A DNA stretch of 64,000 nucleotides. Source: Rhodoblastus sp963748385. GTDB lineage: Bacteria > Pseudomonadota > Alphaproteobacteria > Rhizobiales > Beijerinckiaceae. The stretch spans positions 1 to 64,000 of the forward strand of contig CAVVIQ010000002.1 in NCBI GenBank assembly GCA_963748385.1. Reading direction: 5' to 3'. Each line of letters opens with the position of its first letter. The stretch's first letter is position 1. The notes beneath the pieces are model-generated. The model was not told where the DNA came from and made no database searches. It saw nothing but the letters and a program-made list of their open reading frames with translations. This document shows, piece after piece, positions 8,868 to 16,214 of the stretch. The position numbers were made by a program, and so were the translations under genes.

Positions 8868-9401
8868 ATGTCTCGTATCGGCAAAAAGCCCGTTGTCGTC
8901 CCGGCCGGCGTCACCGCCAAGGTCGAGGGCCAGAATGTGACCGTCAAGGGCGCCAAGGGCGAACTGTCCTTCGTCGTCCATGACGATGTCTCGGTGTCGA
9001 TGAACGACAACCAGATCAAGGTCGATCCGCGTTTCGAAACCAAGCGCGCCCGCGCGCTGTGGGGCACGGCGCGGGCCCAGATCAACAGTCTGGTGGTCGG
9101 CGTCACCCAGGGCTTCGAAAAGAAGCTCGAAATCACCGGCGTCGGCTACAAGGCGGCGGTGGCGGGCAAGAGCCTGCAATTGTCGCTCGGCTACAGCCAC
9201 GACATCAATTATCCGATCCCGGCCGGCATCGCCATCGCGACGCCCAAGCCGACGGAAATCACCATTACCGGCATCGACAAGCGGCAGGTCGGCCAGGTGG
9301 CCGCCGAAATCCGCGACTATCGCGGGCCCGAGCCTTACAAGGGCAAGGGCGTCAAATATGCCGGCGAATTCATCTTCCGCAAGGAAGGCAAGAAGAAGTA
9401 A
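8868..9401 (+). CDS. rplF: 50S ribosomal protein L6
   Basis: L6 lies near the factor-binding centre of the 50S subunit. The 177-aa protein starts MSRIGKKPVVVPAGV, has the two-fold repeated L6 domain, and ends with the signature GPEPYKGKGVKYAGEFIFRKEGKKK region. A GAGGAGGAG ribosome-binding site precedes the ATG. It is 12 bp upstream of rplR. Confidence 0.97.
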   Translation: MSRIGKKPVVVPAGVTAKVEGQNVTVKGAKGELSFVVHDDVSVSMNDNQIKVDPRFETKRARALWGTARAQINSLVVGVTQGFEKKLEITGVGYKAAVAGKSLQLSLGYSHDINYPIPAGIAIATPKPTEITITGIDKRQVGQVAAEIRDYRGPEPYKGKGVKYAGEFIFRKEGKKK

Positions 9402-9413
9402 GGAACCCGCGTC

Positions 9414-9773
9414 ATGGCAAAGGAACAATCCGCCGACCGCCGCAAGGCGCGCGTTCGCCGCACCCTCCGCGCCCGCGCCTATGGCAAGCCGCGTCTGTCG
9501 GTCTTCCGCTCGTCGAAACAGATCTACGCCCAGGTCATCGACGACGACAAGGGCGTCACCTTGGCTTCGGCCTCGTCGCTCGAGAAGGACAATCGCGGCG
9601 CGCTGAAGACCGGCGCCAATATCGAGGCCGCCAAGACGATCGGCAAACTGATCGCCGAACGCGCGGTCGCGGCCGGCGTCAAGGAAGTCGTGTTCGACCG
9701 CGGCGCCTATATGTACCACGGGCGCGTCAAGGCTCTGGCCGACGGCGCGCGCGAGGGCGGCCTGCAATTCTGA
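9414..9773 (+). CDS. rplR: 50S ribosomal protein L18
   Basis: L18 binds 5S rRNA and attaches it to the large subunit. The 119-aa protein starts MAKEQSADRRKARVRRTLR and contains RLSVFRSSKQIYAQVIDDD and the terminal FDRGAYMYHGRVKALADGAREGGL. The stop is followed by a 131-bp hairpin-rich spacer rather than the usual few bases before rpsE. Confidence 0.97.
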   Translation: MAKEQSADRRKARVRRTLRARAYGKPRLSVFRSSKQIYAQVIDDDKGVTLASASSLEKDNRGALKTGANIEAAKTIGKLIAERAVAAGVKEVVFDRGAYMYHGRVKALADGAREGGLQF

Positions 9774-9904
9774 TCGGCGGGATTTTCCGCCGGTTGAAAA
9801 CCTTGGAGCCGGGCCGGAACTGAACGTTCCGCGGCCGGCTTCGATCGATCCCAGCGAGCGGGCGTTTTCAAGAGAAGCGTTCCGCGCAAGTGACGGAAAA
9901 AAAA
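9774..9904 (+). promoter_or_regulatory. Hairpin-rich spacer between rplR and rpsE
   Basis: The gap contains a small hairpin (CGGCGG with CCGCCG, about 9776-9794) and a larger near-palindrome around 9813-9844 built on GCCGGGCCGGAAC and its complement. A half-copy of the TTCCGCGCAAG palindromic motif ends at 9890, just before the rpsE start. No promoter was recognised. Confidence 0.35.
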
Positions 9905-10477
9905 ATGGCTCGTGAAGGTGAAGGCGGTCGCGGTCGCGATCGCAAGGATGAAGAGCGCGACAGCGAATTCGTGGATCGTCTGGTCCATATCAATCGCGTC
10001 GCCAAAGTCGTGAAGGGCGGCCGCCGCTTCGGCTTCGCCGCGCTCGTCGTCGTCGGCGACCAGAAGGGTCGCGTCGGCTTCGGCCATGGCAAGGCGCGCG
10101 AAGTGCCGGAAGCCATCCGCAAGGCGACCGAATCGGCCAAGCGCGGCCTGATCCGCGTGCCGCTGCGCGAGGGCCGCACCCTGCATCATGACGTGAATGG
10201 CCGCCATGGCGCGGGCCGCGTCATTCTCCGCGCCGCCCCGGCCGGCACCGGCATCATCGCCGGCGGCCCGATGCGCGCCGTGTTCGAGACGCTCGGCGTC
10301 CATGACGTGGTCGCCAAGTCGCAGGGCTCGTCCAATCCCTACAACATGGTGCGCGCCACGTTCGACGCGCTGAAATCCGAGGATTCGCCCCGCTCGGTCG
10401 CGGCGCGCCGCGGCATGAAGGTTTCCGTGCTCCAGTCTCGCCGCCCCGGCGGCGAAGACGGAACGGCTGAAGGCTGA
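9905..10477 (+). CDS. rpsE: 30S ribosomal protein S5
   Basis: S5 is a helicase-like element of the mRNA entry site and affects decoding accuracy. The ATG at 9905 gives 190 aa starting MAREGEGGRGRDRKDEERDS; an in-frame GTG five codons upstream at 9890 is possible but relatives begin at MARE. The double-stranded RNA-binding-like domain (VDRLVHINRVAKVVKGGRRF) and the C-terminal GTGIIAGGPMRAVFE region are intact. It is followed closely by rpmD. Confidence 0.96.
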   Translation: MAREGEGGRGRDRKDEERDSEFVDRLVHINRVAKVVKGGRRFGFAALVVVGDQKGRVGFGHGKAREVPEAIRKATESAKRGLIRVPLREGRTLHHDVNGRHGAGRVILRAAPAGTGIIAGGPMRAVFETLGVHDVVAKSQGSSNPYNMVRATFDALKSEDSPRSVAARRGMKVSVLQSRRPGGEDGTAEG

Positions 10478-10488
10478 GGGAGCGCGCC

Positions 10489-10674
10489 ATGACTGAAGCC
10501 AAGATGATCACGGTCGTCCAGACCAGGAGCCCGATCGGCCGTCCCGCCGAGCAGCGCCAGACGCTGGTCGGCCTTAAGCTCAACAAGATCGGCCGCAAGG
10601 CGGTGTTGAAAGACACCCCCGCCGTGCGCGGCATGATCGAAAAAGTCGCGCATCTCGTGCGCGTCGAAGCCTGA
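10489..10674 (+). CDS. rpmD: 50S ribosomal protein L30
   Basis: L30 is a small 23S rRNA-binding protein. The 61-aa product starts MTEAKMITVVQTRSPIGRP and carries the family signature QTLVGLKLNKIGR. It lies 11 bp after rpsE and 14 bp before rplO, the usual spc order. A GAGGGAG ribosome-binding site overlaps the rpsE stop region. Confidence 0.96.
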   Translation: MTEAKMITVVQTRSPIGRPAEQRQTLVGLKLNKIGRKAVLKDTPAVRGMIEKVAHLVRVEA

Positions 10675-10688
10675 GGGGAGCGACGCAC

Positions 10689-11159
10689 ATGAAGCTCAAC
10701 GGCATTTCCGACAATCCCGGCGCCTCCCAGGAGCGGATGCGCGTCGGCCGCGGCATCGGCTCGGGCAAGGGCAAGACCGCGGGACGTGGCGTCAAGGGCC
10801 AGAAGGCCCGCACCGGCGTCGCCATCAAGGGTTTCGAAGGCGGCCAGATGCCCCTGCATCGCCGTCTGCCCAAGCGCGGCTTCTGGAATCCCTTCTCGGT
10901 GGATTACAACGAGGTCAATCTCGGCCGCATCCAGCAGGCCGTCGAAGCCGGCAAGCTCGACGCCAGCGCCCCCGTGACGCTGGAGGCCCTGATCGGCGCC
11001 GGCGTGGTCTCCAAGCCGCGCGACGGCGTGAAAATTCTCGGCAACGGCGAATTGAAGACCAAGCTCTCCTTCGAAGTCGCCGCCGCGTCGAAATCGGCCG
11101 TCGCCGCGATCGAAAAGGCCGGCGGCGCGATCAAGTTGCTCGCGGCCGCCGAAGCTTGA
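10689..11159 (+). CDS. rplO: 50S ribosomal protein L15
   Basis: L15 is a late-assembly 50S protein. The 156-aa product begins MKLNGISDNPGASQERMRVG, followed by the Gly/Lys-rich extended N-terminus (RGIGSGKGKTAGRGVKGQKA) and the globular C-terminal domain. It ends with an Ala-rich segment. Downstream is a 153-bp gap with a terminator-like hairpin before secY. Confidence 0.97.
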   Translation: MKLNGISDNPGASQERMRVGRGIGSGKGKTAGRGVKGQKARTGVAIKGFEGGQMPLHRRLPKRGFWNPFSVDYNEVNLGRIQQAVEAGKLDASAPVTLEALIGAGVVSKPRDGVKILGNGELKTKLSFEVAAASKSAVAAIEKAGGAIKLLAAAEA

Positions 11160-11215
11160 AAAACTTTTCGCGAAATCTCGTCGGAAAGGACGTGATTTTC
11201 GCGTGACGAAAGTCT

Positions 11216-11251
11216 AAACGGGGCGGGCGACGACGAGTCTCCGCCCCGTTT
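11216..11251 (+). terminator. Terminator-like hairpin between rplO and secY
   Basis: An 11-bp perfect stem, AAACGGGGCGG with CCGCCCCGTTT, closes a 14-base loop and is followed by TTCGC, so the T-run is only about four bases including the end of the stem. It lies inside the spc operon, where secY must still be transcribed. It may therefore be a partial terminator or attenuator, or else secY has its own promoter. Confidence 0.5.
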
Positions 11252-11312
11252 TCGCAGGCCCGCGCCGCTTTTTTCAGGCGACCGAGGGCGACCGACATCT
11301 GGAGCGTTGCAA

Positions 11313-12647
11313 ATGGCCTCGGCGGCTGAACAGCTTGCGGCTAACATCAATCTTGCAGCCTTCGGCAAGGCCGAGGAGCTCAAGAAGCGGATCTGGTTCA
11401 CGCTCGGGGCGCTGATCGTCTATCGCCTCGGCACCTATATCCCGTTGCCGGGCATCGACCCCGCCGCCTTCGCCGCCCATTTCCAGAGCCATCAGCAGGG
11501 CGTGCTGCAGATGTTCAACATGTTCGCCGGCGGCGCCGTGCAGCGCATGGCGATCTTCGCCCTGAACATCATGCCCTACATTTCGGCCTCGATCATCGTT
11601 CAGCTGATGACCTCGGTCATTCCCACGCTCGAACAGCTCAAGAAAGAGGGCGAGCAGGGCCGCAAGGTCATGAACCAGTATACCCGCTATCTCACGGTGG
11701 CGATCGCGGCCTTTCAGGCCTATGGCATTGCGGTCGGCCTCGAGGGCCAGTCCAATGTCGTGAGCGATCCGGGCTGGTTCTTCCGCATTTCCACGGTGCT
11801 GACCCTGATGGGCGGCACCCTGTTCCTGATGTGGCTCGGCGAGCAGATCACCTCCCGCGGCGTCGGCAACGGCTCGTCGCTGATCATTTTCGCCGGCATC
11901 GTCGCCGCCTTCCCTTCCGCGATCGCCAATACGCTGGAGCTGGCGCGCCAGGGCGCGATCTCGCCCCTGGTCCTGCTCGGCCTGCTGCTCATGTCCTCGG
12001 GCGTGGTGGGCTTCATCGTGTTCATGGAGCGCGCCCAGCGCCGCCTGCTGATCACTTACCCCAAGCGCCAGCAGGGCAACCGCATCTACGAGGGCCAGAC
12101 CTCGTTCCTGCCGCTGAAACTGAACACCTCCGGCGTGATCCCGCCGATCTTCGCCTCGTCGCTGCTGCTGCTGCCGACCACCATCGCCAATTTCGCCCAG
12201 AACAACGGATCGACCGGCGTGCTGGGATTCCTGGCGACCTATCTCGGCCACGGCCGCCCGGCCTACATGATCTTCTACGCGGGGCTGATCGTGTTCTTCG
12301 CCTTCTTCTATACCGCCATCGTGTTCGATCCGGTCGAGACGGCGGACAATCTGAAAAAACACGGCGGCTTCATTCCCGGCGTGCGGCCCGGCGAGCGGAC
12401 GGCGCAATTCATCGATCACGTGCTGACACGCGTCACGGTGCTCGGCGCCGGTTATCTCGCCTTGATCTGCCTGCTGCCGGAAATGCTCATCTCGCAATTC
12501 GCGCTGCCGTTCTATTTCGGCGGCACGTCGTTGCTGATCGTCGTCAGCGTGACCATGGACACGGTCGCGCAAGTCCATGGCTATCTCCAGGCCCAGCAAT
12601 ATGAGGGGCTGGTGAAAAAGGCCAAGCTTAGGGGGAAAAAGAAATGA
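11313..12647 (+). CDS. secY: Preprotein translocase subunit SecY
   Basis: SecY is the channel of the Sec translocon in the inner membrane. The ATG at 11313 with GGAG ten bases upstream gives 444 aa beginning MASAAEQLAANINLAAFGKA; an in-frame TTG six bases earlier is less likely. The conserved first helix region RIWFTLGALIVYRLGTYIPL, the QLMTSVIPTLEQL segment and the cytosolic loop YPKRQQGNRIYEG are present, with about ten hydrophobic membrane segments. Its stop overlaps the adk start as ATGA, coupling the two genes. Confidence 0.98.
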   Translation: MASAAEQLAANINLAAFGKAEELKKRIWFTLGALIVYRLGTYIPLPGIDPAAFAAHFQSHQQGVLQMFNMFAGGAVQRMAIFALNIMPYISASIIVQLMTSVIPTLEQLKKEGEQGRKVMNQYTRYLTVAIAAFQAYGIAVGLEGQSNVVSDPGWFFRISTVLTLMGGTLFLMWLGEQITSRGVGNGSSLIIFAGIVAAFPSAIANTLELARQGAISPLVLLGLLLMSSGVVGFIVFMERAQRRLLITYPKRQQGNRIYEGQTSFLPLKLNTSGVIPPIFASSLLLLPTTIANFAQNNGSTGVLGFLATYLGHGRPAYMIFYAGLIVFFAFFYTAIVFDPVETADNLKKHGGFIPGVRPGERTAQFIDHVLTRVTVLGAGYLALICLLPEMLISQFALPFYFGGTSLLIVVSVTMDTVAQVHGYLQAQQYEGLVKKAKLRGKKK

Positions 12648-13225
12648 GACTGATTCTGCTCGGACCGCCCGGCGCCGGCAAAGGCACCCAATCGACGCGT
12701 CTGGAAAAGAAATTCGGCATTCCGCAGCTCTCCACCGGCGACATGCTGCGCGCGGCGGTCAAGGCGGGAACCCCGGTCGGCCTGAAAGCCAAGGCGGTGA
12801 TGGAATCGGGCGGCCTCGTCTCCGACGAGATCGTCGTCGGCATCATCGCCGACCGCATCGGCGAGGCGGATTGCGCCAAGGGCTTCATCCTCGACGGTTT
12901 TCCGCGCACCGTGGCCCAGGCCAAGGCGCTCGACGCCATGCTGAAGCAGAAGGGCATGAAGCTCGACGCCGTGGTCGAACTCGTCGTCGACGAGAAGGCC
13001 CTGGTCGCGCGCATGGAAAACCGCGTCAAGGAGACGCTGGCCGCCGGCGGAACGGTGCGCGCAGACGACAATCCGGAGGCCTTCGCCAAGCGCCTCAGCC
13101 AGTATCGCGAGCAGACCGCGCCGGTCTCCGGCCATTACAAGTCGATCGGCGAACTGCGCACCGTCGACGGCATGGCGGCGATCGACGACGTCACCGGCCA
13201 GCTCGACAAGGTTCTGGCCAAGTAA
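12644..13225 (+). CDS. adk: Adenylate kinase, short-LID form
   Basis: Adenylate kinase interconverts ATP, ADP and AMP in the cytoplasm. The 193-aa product starts MRLILLGPPGAGKGTQSTRL with the P-loop GPPGAGKGT, then the AMP-binding LSTGDMLRAAV segment and GFPRTVAQA. It is shorter than E. coli Adk (214 aa) because the long LID insertion is absent, a form common in alphaproteobacteria. The start overlaps secY by four bases. Confidence 0.97.
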   Translation: MRLILLGPPGAGKGTQSTRLEKKFGIPQLSTGDMLRAAVKAGTPVGLKAKAVMESGGLVSDEIVVGIIADRIGEADCAKGFILDGFPRTVAQAKALDAMLKQKGMKLDAVVELVVDEKALVARMENRVKETLAAGGTVRADDNPEAFAKRLSQYREQTAPVSGHYKSIGELRTVDGMAAIDDVTGQLDKVLAK

Positions 13226-13421
13226 GACGGCCGGAATTTCGCCTAAAAGCGGTTGACGGCAAGCCGTCGCCGCTGTAGGTGAACACCTTCATTCCGCGCT
13301 TCGGCTTGAAAAGGCTGGAGCGCTGTTTTTCGATTTCCCCCAGGTTCCAGTTCCCGCATGGGCCGGCCTCCACCGGACGCGGGCTTAACCCCGGGCCTTT
13401 CGGCCCCATATGGAGATAAAA
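13226..13421 (+). promoter_or_regulatory. Hairpin-rich spacer between adk and rpsM
   Basis: The 196-bp gap has a perfect small hairpin GACGGC-AA-GCCGTC (13255-13268) and a second, GGGCC-TTTC-GGCCC, at about 13393-13406, close to the rpsM ribosome-binding site. It separates the spc and alpha groups, so an alpha-operon promoter or an S4-type translational control structure could lie here. Neither is demonstrated. Confidence 0.35.
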
Positions 13422-13790
13422 ATGGCTCGTATAGCCGGCGTCAACATTCCGACCAACAAGCGCGTCGTCATCGCGCTCCAGTACATTCACGGCATTGGCT
13501 CCAAAAAGGCGGAAGAGATCTGCGCGAAGGTCAACATTCCCGCCGCCCGCCGCGTCAATGAACTCACCGACGCCGAAGTGCTTCAGATTCGCGAGACCAT
13601 CGACCGCGACTATATGGTGGAAGGCGACCTGCGCCGCGACGTCGCGATGAACATCAAGCGCCTGATGGACCTCGGCTGCTATCGCGGCCTGCGGCACCGC
13701 CGCCAGCTCCCGGTTCGCGGCCAGCGCACCCACACCAACGCCCGCACCCGCAAGGGCAAGGCCAAGCCGATCGCCGGCAAGAAGAAGTAA
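13422..13790 (+). CDS. rpsM: 30S ribosomal protein S13
   Basis: S13 contacts the P-site tRNA and bridges to the 50S subunit. The ATG at 13422, nine bases after the first G of GGAG, gives the standard 122 aa beginning MARIAGVNIPTNKRVVIALQ. The helix-turn-helix-like core GIGSKKAEEICAKV and the C-terminal GQRTHTNARTRKGKAK are conserved. It starts the alpha operon. Confidence 0.98.
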   Translation: MARIAGVNIPTNKRVVIALQYIHGIGSKKAEEICAKVNIPAARRVNELTDAEVLQIRETIDRDYMVEGDLRRDVAMNIKRLMDLGCYRGLRHRRQLPVRGQRTHTNARTRKGKAKPIAGKKK

Positions 13791-13796
13791 AAGTCC

Positions 13797-13925
13797 GGCC
13801 CAAATGGGTGGGGCCGGGCTGCAAATGGCGCTTTCCTGCGCTCCGATGCTCACGTACGGAAGTACGCTCCGCTTCGGTGCTCGGAAATCACAATTTTCGC
13901 CGCGGCCCGACCCATTTGAATCCGG
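13797..13925. repeat. Element flanked by inverted repeats between rpsM and rpsK
   Basis: CAAATGGGT at 13801-13809 is the exact reverse complement of ACCCATTTG at 13910-13918, and the adjoining GGGGCCGGG and CGGCCCG extend the arms imperfectly. Inside are two further partial palindromes around CTCACGTAC-GGAA-GTACGCTC (13849-13868). The layout resembles a small non-coding palindromic element inserted in a ribosomal operon. No open reading frame inside is credible. Confidence 0.5.
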
Positions 13926-14013
13926 ATTTTGCGTTCGCGTCCCAGGGCGCGAGATGCATCGATACCAACCCGAGCGCCTGGAACTACGGGCGCGCCAGAA
14001 GGACTGAAAGAAT

Positions 14014-14403
14014 ATGGCCAAGGACAACACCCGCGTTCGCCGCAGGGAGCGCAAGAACATCGCCTCCGGCGTCGCGCATGTCTATTCCTCGTTCAACAAC
14101 ACGATGATCACCATCGCCGACGCCCAGGGCAACACCATTTCCTGGTCTTCCGCCGGCACGATGGGCTTCAAGGGCTCGCGCAAGTCGACTCCCTATGCGG
14201 CGCAGATGGCGGCCGAGGACGCCGCCCGCAAGGCCTCGGAACATGGCATGCGCACCGTGGAAGTCGAAGTTTCCGGTCCCGGCTCGGGCCGTGAATCGGC
14301 GCTCCGCGCGCTTCAGGCGGCGGGCTTCACCGTCACCTCGATCCGCGACGTGACCCCGATCCCGCACAACGGCTGCCGCCCGCGCAAGCGCCGCCGCGTC
14401 TGA
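14014..14403 (+). CDS. rpsK: 30S ribosomal protein S11
   Basis: S11 forms the 30S platform with S6 and S18. The 129-aa product starts MAKDNTRVRRRERKNIASGV, keeps HVYSSFNNTMITIADAQGN and ends with the very conserved VTPIPHNGCRPRKRRRV. It is preceded by a palindromic element of about 130 bp and followed by a 119-bp spacer with a stem-loop. Confidence 0.98.
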   Translation: MAKDNTRVRRRERKNIASGVAHVYSSFNNTMITIADAQGNTISWSSAGTMGFKGSRKSTPYAAQMAAEDAARKASEHGMRTVEVEVSGPGSGRESALRALQAAGFTVTSIRDVTPIPHNGCRPRKRRRV

Positions 14404-14422
14404 TTTTTTCCTATCCGATATT

Positions 14423-14452
14423 CCCGCGACGGTTCGACGGAGCCGCCGCGGG
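14423..14452 (+). promoter_or_regulatory. Stem-loop between rpsK and rpoA
   Basis: CCCGCG at 14423-14428 pairs with CGCGGG at 14447-14452, and the inner CGGTT/AGCCG can extend the stem with one G-U pair. ATTTTCC follows, so it resembles a weak intrinsic terminator inside the alpha operon. Since rpoA must be expressed, attenuation or RNA processing is more plausible than full termination. Confidence 0.4.
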
Positions 14453-14522
14453 ATTTTCCGTAAAACGGGCCGCCGGCCATGGTTGACGAACCGATATGCC
14501 CCGGCCCGAGGAAGAGGCGAAA

Positions 14523-15539
14523 ATGATTCAGAAAAACTGGCAGGAACTCATCAAGCCGAACAAGCTGCATGTGACGCCCGGCGAAGACCCCAAGCGCGTG
14601 GCGACCGTGGTCGCGGAGCCGCTGGAGCGCGGCTTCGGCCTGACTCTCGGCAATGCTCTGCGCCGCATTCTGCTGTCGTCGCTGCAAGGCGCCGCCATCA
14701 CCTCCGTCCATATCGACGGCGTGCTGCATGAGTTCTCCTCCATCCCCGGCGTGCGCGAGGATGTGACCGACATTGTCTTGAACATCAAGGACGTGGCCAT
14801 CAAGATGCATGGCGACGGCCCCAAGCGCATGACCCTGAAAAAGGTCGGCCCGGGCGTGGTCTATGCCGGCGACATCGGCGTGACCGGCGACATCGCGGTG
14901 CTGAACCCGACGCTGGCGCTCTGCACCCTGGACGAGGGCGCGGAAATCCGCATGGAATTCACCGTCAATACCGGCAAGGGTTACGTCCCGGCGGATCGCA
15001 ACCGCGCCGAGGACGCGCCGATCGGCCTGATCCCGGTCGATTCGATCTATTCGCCGGTGAAGAAGGTCTCCTACAGGATCGAGCCGACCCGCGAGGGCCA
15101 GGTGCTCGACTATGACAAGCTGACCATGGAGGTCGAGACCAACGGCTCGCTGACCCCCGAGGACGCGGTGGCCTTCGCCGCCCGCATCCTGCAGGACCAG
15201 CTCAACGTCTTCGTCAATTTCGAGGAGCCCAAGCGCGAGGAGCACGCGCCGTCGATCCCGGAACTCGCCTTCAACCCGGCGCTGCTCAAGAAGGTCGACG
15301 AACTGGAGCTTTCGGTCCGCTCGGCCAACTGCCTGAAGAACGACAACATCGTCTATATCGGCGACCTGATCCAGAAGACCGAAGCCGAAATGCTGCGCAC
15401 GCCGAATTTCGGCCGCAAATCGCTCAACGAAATCAAGGAAGTGCTGGCCCAGATGGGCCTGCATCTCGGCATGGAAGTCGCCGGCTGGCCGCCGGAGAAC
15501 ATCGACGAACTCGCCAAGCGCTTCGAGGAGCATTATTGA
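14523..15539 (+). CDS. rpoA: DNA-directed RNA polymerase subunit alpha
   Basis: The alpha subunit nucleates RNA polymerase assembly and its C-terminal domain contacts UP elements and activators. The ATG at 14523 gives 338 aa beginning MIQKNWQELIKPNKLHV, the usual alphaproteobacterial start; an in-frame ATG at 14496 adds nine residues without a better ribosome-binding site. The N-terminal dimerisation domain (GFGLTLGNALRRILLSSLQG) and the C-terminal domain (LELSVRSANCLKNDNIVYIG, RTPNFGRKSLNEIKEVL) are intact. Confidence 0.98.
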   Translation: MIQKNWQELIKPNKLHVTPGEDPKRVATVVAEPLERGFGLTLGNALRRILLSSLQGAAITSVHIDGVLHEFSSIPGVREDVTDIVLNIKDVAIKMHGDGPKRMTLKKVGPGVVYAGDIGVTGDIAVLNPTLALCTLDEGAEIRMEFTVNTGKGYVPADRNRAEDAPIGLIPVDSIYSPVKKVSYRIEPTREGQVLDYDKLTMEVETNGSLTPEDAVAFAARILQDQLNVFVNFEEPKREEHAPSIPELAFNPALLKKVDELELSVRSANCLKNDNIVYIGDLIQKTEAEMLRTPNFGRKSLNEIKEVLAQMGLHLGMEVAGWPPENIDELAKRFEEHY

Positions 15540-15740
15540 GAGCCTTTCTGTCCCCTTCGGGGACGGCGGGAAGGGCCCCTCGCATAAGCTCGGCGTCGCG
15601 GTCGCTCCTAGCCAAGCCCCTTTGGGCTTGGCGTTCCCTTTCCGGCTCGCCTTCGGGCTGCCGGCTCAACGCCCCCAAGGGGCAAAGCACAGAACGGCCG
15701 TTCCTTGGCACGGCGGCCGTAAGAATGAAGGAGTAGCCGC
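15540..15740 (+). promoter_or_regulatory. rpoA-rplQ spacer with two perfect hairpins
   Basis: This 201-bp gap has GTCCCC-TTC-GGGGAC (15550-15564) and GCCAAGCCC-CTTT-GGGCTTGGC (15611-15632, nine-base stem), plus shorter CCCC/GGGG pairings further on. Neither hairpin is followed by a T-run, so they are unlikely to be simple terminators. The rplQ ribosome-binding site is GAAGGAG at its end. Confidence 0.45.
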
Positions 15741-16139
15741 ATGTATCATGGTCGTTCCAAGCGCCGGTTCAACCGGACCGCCGAGCATCGCAAGGCGATG
15801 TTCGCCAATCTTTCGCAGGCGCTCATCCAGCATGAGCAGATCGTCACCACTTTGCCCAAGGCCAAGGACCTGCGTCCGGTGGTCGAGAAGCTGGTGACGC
15901 TCGGCAAGCGCGGCGACCTGCACGCCCGCCGTCAGGCCATCTCCCAGATCAAGGATGTCGAGCTGGTCAAGAAACTGTTCGACGTGCTCGGCCCGCGTTA
16001 CAAGGACCGCAATGGCGGCTATACCCGCGTGCTCAAGGCCGGCTTCCGCTATGGCGACAACGCCGCGATGGCGGTGATCGAATTCGTCGATCGCGACGTC
16101 GACGCCAAGGGCGCCGCTCCGGTCGCCGCCGCGGAATAA
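15741..16139 (+). CDS. rplQ: 50S ribosomal protein L17
   Basis: L17 lies at the base of the 50S exit region. The 132-aa product starts MYHGRSKRRFNRTAEHRKAM and keeps the conserved LIQHEQIVTTLPKAKDLRPV and GGYTRVLKAGFRYGDNAAMA segments, with an Ala-rich tail. A GAAGGAG ribosome-binding site precedes it. It closes the alpha operon and is followed by a strong terminator. Confidence 0.97.
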   Translation: MYHGRSKRRFNRTAEHRKAMFANLSQALIQHEQIVTTLPKAKDLRPVVEKLVTLGKRGDLHARRQAISQIKDVELVKKLFDVLGPRYKDRNGGYTRVLKAGFRYGDNAAMAVIEFVDRDVDAKGAAPVAAAE

Positions 16140-16168
16140 TACCTTTTCGCAAAAGCGCTGAAAAAACG

Positions 16169-16200
16169 CCGCCGGGCTCGGGTCCGGCGGTCTTTTTTTT
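16169..16200 (+). terminator. Intrinsic terminator of the alpha operon
   Basis: CCGCCGG pairs with CCGGCGG across an eight-base loop and is followed by TCTTTTTTTT. It lies 30 bp after the rplQ stop. Its position between the converging rplQ and the RND gene on the other strand fits an operon end. Confidence 0.88.
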
Positions 16201-16214
16201 GCGCTTCGCGAGGA

